A stretch of DNA of 64,000 bases, taken from positions 186,001 through 250,000 of the forward strand of contig FPJT01000002.1 of NCBI GenBank assembly GCA_900119535.1. The letters run 5' to 3'. Below are positions 59,105 to 64,000 of this stretch, one piece after another. This DNA comes from Ruminococcus sp. XPD3002. GTDB taxonomy: Bacteria; Bacillota; Clostridia; Oscillospirales; Ruminococcaceae. Made by a program: the position numbers and the translations under genes. The notes beneath the pieces were generated by a model, which worked only from the letters and a program-made list of their open reading frames with translations, made no database searches and was not told the origin of the DNA. Within the stretch, counting starts at the first letter, position 1. Every line of letters begins with the position of its first letter.

Positions 59105-60314
59105 GGTTCGTTATCGTATAGCAGTCCTTGCGGGAAGCTCAGTTATCATCGCCATTCTTATAGTTATGGTGATATTCAATATAACTATCAGACATAAGAT
59201 AGAACGTGACGCATACAATTCTCTCAGCAGTGAGATGGCTTCTGCAAACGAAGGTGCTTCGATATATATGCCCGAAAGTATAATAATATCGAAGGATGAT
59301 AACGGCAAGGAAGTGGCTCCCTTTTTTATGACACCTAAGGAAAAGTCCATAATGGAATGGTACGGCCCGGAAGAAAGAAAGGGTATTTTAAAAGCAGTTA
59401 TAGACGGAAATACTTACTATCTGAAAAAGGAAGAAAAGGATGAACTTGGTGATACGGTTTATATGGGAGGATATTATGTGACCGATGATGATGGTGAAGA
59501 TGATATGTACAGCGTTGAAACGAGTATAGCTACCAGCGGTGATATAGAAAGTATGATCTCATATATCGATGTTACAGGCGAGATAAAAATGATAGGACGT
59601 ATGGACATTTTCTTCATACTTACCGCACTGCTGATAGGTACGATAAGTGCTGCTTCGGGTTACTGCATAGGACGCAGACTCGAACAGAATCAGCTTGCAC
59701 AGAAGCAGTTCTTCGAGAACACATCCCACGAGCTGAAAACTCCGCTTACAGCCATTCAGGGTTATGCGGAGGGCATTGAAAAGGGAATAATAACCGACAT
59801 GGCGAAGACGGGACAGGTCATATCTGCCCAGACTTCAAAAATGAGCCGAATGATAGAGGAGATACTCTGTATCGCAAGGATAGAAAGCGGAGCGGTCAGA
59901 CTTGAAAAAGAGACCGTTGCACTTGATGAACTGATACAGGACTGCCTTATGCCCTTTGAAGGAACGGTACAGAATAAGGGACTTGAAGTTAAACTCGGAC
60001 TTTCTGATATAAAGGTCGAAGCGGATGCGGAGAGACTGGAACATGCGATCTCAAATCTGCTAATAAATGCCATAAAATACGCTCAGACACGAATAGAGAT
60101 ATCGTGCAGCAGCAAAAGCATATGTATCTCCAATGACTGTCCTCCTATTTCGGACGATGTGCTGAAGCATATTTTCGACCGTTTCTATACAGGTCGGGAC
60201 GGCAATACGGGGATAGGTCTGTCTCTTGCGAAGGAGATAATCGAGCTTCACGGCTGGCATATCCGTGCAAAGCGGCTGGATAACGGGATAATGTTCAGTG
60301 TAGAGCTTGAGTGA
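59097..60314 (+). CDS. Sensor histidine kinase
   Basis: A 405-aa membrane kinase: transmembrane helices near 9-31 and 177-199 bracket an extracellular sensor domain of about 145 residues rich in Asp/Glu/Tyr. The dimerisation domain has the phospho-acceptor His in NTSHELKTPLTAIQGY (near 211); the ATPase domain has N-box ISNLLINAIKYA, FDRFYTGRDGNTGIGLSLAK and a short C-terminus. GGAGGAAGGCG supports ATG 59097 over 59073. The ligand is unknown; the secreted protein encoded just upstream is a candidate. Confidence 0.9.
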   Translation: MNKVRYRIAVLAGSSVIIAILIVMVIFNITIRHKIERDAYNSLSSEMASANEGASIYMPESIIISKDDNGKEVAPFFMTPKEKSIMEWYGPEERKGILKAVIDGNTYYLKKEEKDELGDTVYMGGYYVTDDDGEDDMYSVETSIATSGDIESMISYIDVTGEIKMIGRMDIFFILTALLIGTISAASGYCIGRRLEQNQLAQKQFFENTSHELKTPLTAIQGYAEGIEKGIITDMAKTGQVISAQTSKMSRMIEEILCIARIESGAVRLEKETVALDELIQDCLMPFEGTVQNKGLEVKLGLSDIKVEADAERLEHAISNLLINAIKYAQTRIEISCSSKSICISNDCPPISDDVLKHIFDRFYTGRDGNTGIGLSLAKEIIELHGWHIRAKRLDNGIMFSVELE

Positions 60315-60360
60315 GATGCTCCTGCGGCATTGAAAAAACAATAACAGAACAGGAGAAAAA

Positions 60361-61518
60361 ATGGGTTCATTACTTCTTGCGGTCATTTATCTGGCATTTA
60401 TAAGTCTCGGACTTCCTGATTCACTTCTGGGTTCGGGATGGCCAACTATGCAGGCGGATTTCGGAGTTCCTTCATCATATGCAGGATATGTGTCGATGTC
60501 CATATCATTCATGACTATACTGTCTGCGCTTATCGCACCGACGCTGATAAAAAAACTGAAGACACAGTGGATAGTTGTGTTATCGATATTACTGACAGTC
60601 GTGGGACTTATCGGCTTCTCTTTTGCAAAAAGCTATGCTGTCCTGTTTATGTTCGTTGTGCCTTATGGCTTTGGGGCGGGTTCTGTGGACTCGGCTCTCA
60701 ATAACTATGTAGCCAAACACTATTCCTCGTCAGTGATGAATTTCCTGCACTGCTTCTATGGTGTGGGAGCTATGATAAGTCCATATATTATGTCACTTGC
60801 CCTTGCAAAGGCACACTGGAATGAAGGCTACCGCTGGACTGCTTATATACAGACGGGAATAATGCTTGTATGCTTGCTTTCGGTACCTCTTTGGAAGCGG
60901 AGCGTGTCCGATGAAGCGGACGACGAACAGGAAAGTGCAGGTATAAGAGATGTGCTGAAGCTTCACGGTGTTATACCTACACTTATAGCGTTCTTTGCAT
61001 ACTGTTCGGGAGAAAGCACATGCTTTCTCTGGACGTCCAGCTATTTTACAGGAACAAGGAATGATATCAGTGCCGAAACGGCAGCGGCTTTTGGTTCGCT
61101 GATATTCGGCGGACTGATGCTCGGAAGACTGATATCAGCATTTGTATCGGACAAACTGGGAGACAGACTTCTGATACGCATTGGAATAGCTGTTGAAGCT
61201 GTCGGTATTCTGATGATGCTGATGCCTTTTGAGAGCTTTATACCTGCTGCTGTCGGATTTGCGGTAACGGGTATCGGCATGGGACCTGTTTATCCTGCGA
61301 TACAGCACATGGCTCCCGTGAACTTCGGCAAGAAAAACAGCGCAGCAGTGATAGGACTGCAAATGGCTTCGGCTTATATCGGAAGCACGTTTATGCCTAT
61401 GGTATTCGGCCATATACAGCAGGCTGCCGGAATATGGATAATGCCGCTGTATCTGACGATATTCGCTGTAATGACAATAAGCCTTCTGGAATTTGCTTAC
61501 AAACGCCTCAGAACATGA
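60361..61518 (+). CDS. MFS transporter
   Basis: A 385-aa major facilitator with twelve predicted helices. AFISLGLPDSLLGSGWPTMQ at the N-terminus is typical of the fucose/sugar-type FucP-like branch of small MFS proteins, and the second half carries GLMLGRLISAFVSDKLGDRL, the R-x-D loop equivalent. ACAGGAG precedes the ATG. It lies 46 bases after the kinase gene and may be read through from it. The substrate cannot be assigned. Confidence 0.83.
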   Translation: MGSLLLAVIYLAFISLGLPDSLLGSGWPTMQADFGVPSSYAGYVSMSISFMTILSALIAPTLIKKLKTQWIVVLSILLTVVGLIGFSFAKSYAVLFMFVVPYGFGAGSVDSALNNYVAKHYSSSVMNFLHCFYGVGAMISPYIMSLALAKAHWNEGYRWTAYIQTGIMLVCLLSVPLWKRSVSDEADDEQESAGIRDVLKLHGVIPTLIAFFAYCSGESTCFLWTSSYFTGTRNDISAETAAAFGSLIFGGLMLGRLISAFVSDKLGDRLLIRIGIAVEAVGILMMLMPFESFIPAAVGFAVTGIGMGPVYPAIQHMAPVNFGKKNSAAVIGLQMASAYIGSTFMPMVFGHIQQAAGIWIMPLYLTIFAVMTISLLEFAYKRLRT

Positions 61519-61526
61519 TAAGTAAA

Positions 61527-61562
61527 AAGCCGCCTGTGTGCAGTATTGAACACAGGCGGCTT
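61527..61562. terminator. Terminator between convergent genes
   Basis: AAGCCGCCTGTGT pairs perfectly with ACACAGGCGGCTT (13 bp, 10-base loop). The flanking A and T runs allow use in both directions. Confidence 0.8.
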
Positions 61563-61592
61563 AGTATATGGAATCAAATTGAAATGGATGAG

Positions 61593-62372
61593 TTATCTTA
61601 AAGACTCGATACAGCTTTCTATATCTTCGGCGGAGAAACCTGACGTTCTGATGACCATTATATGCTCATCATCTATCCTTCTCGCATAGCTGATGTGGTG
61701 CTGTGAAAATGCATTGTAGCTTGCTTTGCAGTAGCTGACTCCGCTGATAGTTACTTCCTCGGGACCGCTTACATCGGTTGCTTCGATATCGGTAAGTTCC
61801 AGTTCGCTGCGTCTGATGAATTCTTCGGGTGATATATCCGGAGTTTCGGGGTATCTGAGCTTTGTATCATAGAACCAGACATCTGCCATTTTTACGCTGT
61901 CCGTATCCTCGCTGTATGAAGCGGAAGCATCTAAAATACCTGTCAGATAGAAATCCTTATCTTCGGGACTCATGAACCTTGTGGGCATCATATAGTGAGT
62001 GTAAAGGTCGGCTTCATCAAGGAAATGTGCGGCTTCGGGAAGTGTGAGCTTTATTCCTGCATAATCGGAAATATAGACGTTTCCCTCAGAGGTTCCTTTT
62101 TTGATCTCAAAGCCTTCGGATGAATCGCTCTGCGAAACGGTTTCTTCAGAACCTTCGGTGTCTGTTTCGGATACGTCGGTTTCAGCAGATACTGCCTCTT
62201 CGGTATTCAGTTCGGGTTCTGTATCTTCGGTAGGCTGTGGACTTGTTTCCGAAACTGCTGCAATAGTGGATACGGCTGAACTTTCTGCATTAGGGGTAGT
62301 TGTATTATTTCCGCAGGAAGTAAGTGTGCAGACTGCGGCTGCAAATGCAATGATAGCTGTTATTTTTTTCAT
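61593..62372 (-). CDS. Lipoprotein of unknown function
   Basis: A 259-aa exported protein: signal peptide ending in the lipobox LTSC (Cys20), a Ser/Thr/Glu-rich linker (about 25-95) and a C-terminal globular domain (about 100-259; ISDYAGIKLTLPEAAHFLDE, TRFMSPEDKDFYLTGI, YCKASYNAFSQHHISYARRI). The linker suggests a surface-exposed domain held away from the membrane. AAAGGAG precedes the ATG. No family recognised. It is convergent with the MFS gene and divergent from SpoVT. Confidence 0.75.
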   Translation of the reverse strand: MKKITAIIAFAAAVCTLTSCGNNTTTPNAESSAVSTIAAVSETSPQPTEDTEPELNTEEAVSAETDVSETDTEGSEETVSQSDSSEGFEIKKGTSEGNVYISDYAGIKLTLPEAAHFLDEADLYTHYMMPTRFMSPEDKDFYLTGILDASASYSEDTDSVKMADVWFYDTKLRYPETPDISPEEFIRRSELELTDIEATDVSGPEEVTISGVSYCKASYNAFSQHHISYARRIDDEHIMVIRTSGFSAEDIESCIESLR

Positions 62373-62588
62373 AATGGTTGACTCCTTTTACGTATTTTTA
62401 CATGTGGAAGCACTTTAACTTCCTTTCATAAGTACTATTCGTACCAGTATGATAAACTGTAACAGTTAAAATGAAATTTTTTTACAGTTCGTCACGAATG
62501 AAAAGGCATGAACGTTTCCTTTGCTTGAATAATTCGGAAATTCCGGCAGATAATATTACCGCACCAATTATTCTCGGAGGTAATAAAT

Positions 62589-63128
62589 ATGAAAGCAACA
62601 GGAATAGTAAGACGTATCGACGATCTCGGGCGTGTAGTGATACCAAAGGAGATAAGACGCACAATGCGAATCCGTGAAGGTGATCCTTTGGAAATATATA
62701 CCAATAACGACGGCGAAGTTATATTCAGAAAGTATTCAGCCATAAATGAAATGAGCGAAAATGCAGGCTATATCGCAGATATAATGCACAGGACAGCAGA
62801 CTGTCCCGCACTTGTTTTTGACAAGGACCATGTTGTGGCTTCTTCGGGAGTCTCAAAGCGTGAATTTGCAGAACGCAGGGCTTCTTCTCAGCTGGAGGAG
62901 CTTATGGATAACCGCGGACAGTATTACTGTCCCGACGGAAGGAACAACCGTTTTTACCCTGCCGAAGGCGTGGAAAAGACAGCTATTGCGGCAGTGCCTA
63001 TAATAACGGCAGGTGACGTATCGGGAGCGGTAGTTTTTCTTACGTCGGATAAGTACACCGAAGCTACCGACCTTCAGAAGAGTCTTATAAGTGCGGCGGC
63101 GCAGTTCCTTGCCAGACAGATAGAGTGA
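62589..63128 (+). CDS. spoVT: Stage V sporulation protein T-like AbrB regulator
   Basis: A 179-aa transcription factor: N-terminal swapped-hairpin AbrB domain (residues 1-50: GIVRRIDDLGRVVIPKEIRR, TMRIREGDPLEIYTNNDGEV) and a C-terminal GAF-like domain (about 58-179). Length and layout match SpoVT, a sigma-G-dependent regulator of forespore genes in Bacillus; similar genes persist in poorly or non-sporulating Ruminococcaceae. TCGGAGG lies 9 bases before the ATG. It is a single gene with its own terminator. Confidence 0.85.
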   Translation: MKATGIVRRIDDLGRVVIPKEIRRTMRIREGDPLEIYTNNDGEVIFRKYSAINEMSENAGYIADIMHRTADCPALVFDKDHVVASSGVSKREFAERRASSQLEELMDNRGQYYCPDGRNNRFYPAEGVEKTAIAAVPIITAGDVSGAVVFLTSDKYTEATDLQKSLISAAAQFLARQIE

Positions 63129-63140
63129 TATATAATGCAA

Positions 63141-63176
63141 AGAGATCCACCATGCAGAAAAATGGCGGATCTCTTT
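63141..63176. terminator. Terminator between convergent genes
   Basis: AGAGATCCaCCAT pairs with ATGGcGGATCTCT (one mismatch) around an 8-base loop, then TT. Confidence 0.65.
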
Positions 63177-63180
63177 ATGT

Positions 63181-63783
63181 TTATCGGTTCTTTTGGGGAC
63201 GAAGCTCCTGAAAGAAAGCTCCGCACCTGTTGCAGTACCACAACAGTCTGCCTGAGCGGTACATTGGCAAATTGATATTGATACCCCATTCGGGATATTG
63301 TCTGAACATCATGACGCTTGCATCCGATACATAAGCTGCAAATGTTATATAATGCTCCTTTGTCATTGGATGATCGGAGGTGATGTACCATTCTCCGCCC
63401 GTATCCTCGACCTTTAACATTTCGCTGTCCTCCGCCTTTTTGAATTCAAGGGGAGTGAGTACATTTCCGCAGCAGGTGATCTTTGCCTCGGAAGTTGAGG
63501 TCATCACGTTGCCGCACTCTTTGCAAACGTAGAATCTGAGTTTTTTCATATTTCCTTTCTCACTTTCATTTTTATCGATCTCGCCCTTAAGCAGAACCTG
63601 TATATCCGTGCCGAATACCTCAGCCAGCGCCGAGAGAAGCGATATATCGGGACATCCGCTTCCGCATTCCCATTTTGATACTGTTTTATCGCTGACGCTG
63701 AGATAGTCTGCAAGCTGTTTCTGTGTCATTCCCAGTTCTGTTCTGAACTGCCTTATGAGTTTTCCCGTTTTCATCTGATCCAT
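63181..63783 (-). CDS. XRE-family regulator fused to desulfoferrodoxin-like domain
   Basis: A 200-aa protein. Residues 7-62 are a Cro/CI-type helix-turn-helix (LIRQFRTELGMTQKQLADYL, SVSDKTVSKWECGSGCPDIS). Residues 80-110 form a desulforedoxin-like metal centre with Cys87-x2-Cys90 and the adjacent pair Cys104-Cys105. Residues 137-190 resemble superoxide reductase: HPMTKEHYITF supplies two of the His ligands, and WYCNRCGAFF stands where SOR has CNxH, so the catalytic His is replaced by Cys. It looks like a redox- or metal-sensing regulator rather than an enzyme. AGAGGTGAT precedes the ATG. Confidence 0.75.
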   Translation of the reverse strand: MDQMKTGKLIRQFRTELGMTQKQLADYLSVSDKTVSKWECGSGCPDISLLSALAEVFGTDIQVLLKGEIDKNESEKGNMKKLRFYVCKECGNVMTSTSEAKITCCGNVLTPLEFKKAEDSEMLKVEDTGGEWYITSDHPMTKEHYITFAAYVSDASVMMFRQYPEWGININLPMYRSGRLLWYCNRCGAFFQELRPQKNR

Positions 63784-63916
63784 AGTATCACCTCTGTTAT
63801 CAATGTGTTGTTTCCGCTGATATTTATTATACGCTAAAGGCGCTGTACAGTCAATCTACGCTCCGTAGGATGCATCTCGGAACATCGTTTGACAATTCCC
63901 TTTCAGGATGATATAA

Positions 63917-64000
63917 TAAATGTGTACTCAATAACCGCCTGATGGCGATTATTGCCCCGAACTTTGTTCGGGGAGCGCAAATTCTGCATAAAACAGTGAA
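63917..64000. repeat. Family A multi-hairpin repeat, cut by window end
   Basis: Begins AATGTGTACTCAATAACCGC and continues through the first two hairpins (CCCCGAAC/GTTCGGGG type, here CCCCGAACTTTGTTCGGGG) into GCGCAAATTCTGCATAAAA; nearly identical to 54181-54255. The rest lies beyond the window. Confidence 0.88.

Noticed and set aside
1-64000. tRNA, rRNA, tmRNA and riboswitch genes
   Set aside because: No cloverleaf, rRNA core sequence or recognisable riboswitch consensus was seen on either strand by eye; a covariance-model scan would be needed to exclude weak candidates.

Overview
The window looks like a chromosome segment from a fibre-degrading gut or rumen Firmicute close to Ruminococcus (Oscillospiraceae). 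The grounds are a secreted polysaccharide-lyase-like protein ending in a type I dockerin, clostridial-type operons (Feo, double-cubane/YjiL pair, FtsX-type ABC with OmpR two-component system, SpoVT), strong AGGAGG ribosome binding sites and canonical TTGACA-17-TATAAT promoters. The genus is an inference; no rRNA or tRNA gene was seen.

Region by region. 1-4.4 kb: an ATP-driven iron-sulfur reductase pair (2-hydroxyacyl-CoA dehydratase-like protein plus activator ATPase) runs tightly into a Cys-rich membrane protein, a FeoB-associated peptide, FeoA and FeoB. 4.7-8.2 kb: a heterodimeric ABC transporter, possibly for iron or siderophore. 8.3-12.4 kb: a LysR regulator divergent from flavodoxin, aldo/keto reductase and a DXS-like transketolase. 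12.6-18 kb: a zinc-ribbon/Tim44-like membrane protein, an autoregulated TetR with a hydrolase, integrase debris, and an ECF-type sigma factor with a probable anti-sigma partner. 18.4-21.5 kb: the dockerin enzyme.

22.5-43.5 kb is an integrated, defective prophage-like element. It is bounded by a perfect 32-bp direct repeat lying in the first codons of a low-molecular-weight tyrosine phosphatase gene. From left to right it holds accessory genes (HhH protein, helicase fragment, S41 protease, a multi-hairpin element, DUF6809-like protein, broken DUF4238 gene), a truncated tape-measure gene, an antisense PLD-family gene, tail and receptor-binding genes, holin, a two-domain endolysin, a replication module (DUF2800, DUF2815, family A DNA polymerase), three small excisionase-like proteins and a tyrosine integrase. 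No terminase, portal or capsid genes are present. Just outside its left end lies the 3' end of a second, related integrase, which points to an older element at the same site.

43.5-64 kb is again host-like: phosphatase/RsuA operon, MATE pump, TetR/aldo-keto reductase divergent from a hydrolase, two complete two-component systems (one with a two-gene FtsX ABC transporter, one with a small secreted protein), a GIY-YIG nuclease, a two-domain ORF ending in an SDR, MFS transporter, lipoprotein, SpoVT and an XRE regulator fused to a desulfoferrodoxin-like domain.

The most unusual material is non-coding or very small: a family of interspersed repeats built as a string of perfect hairpins (4.5, 54.2, 54.4 and 63.9 kb), a second 165-bp multi-hairpin element with terminal inverted repeats inside the prophage, a third short repeat family at 8-14 kb, and three copies of a frame-conserved micro-ORF around the phage replication module.
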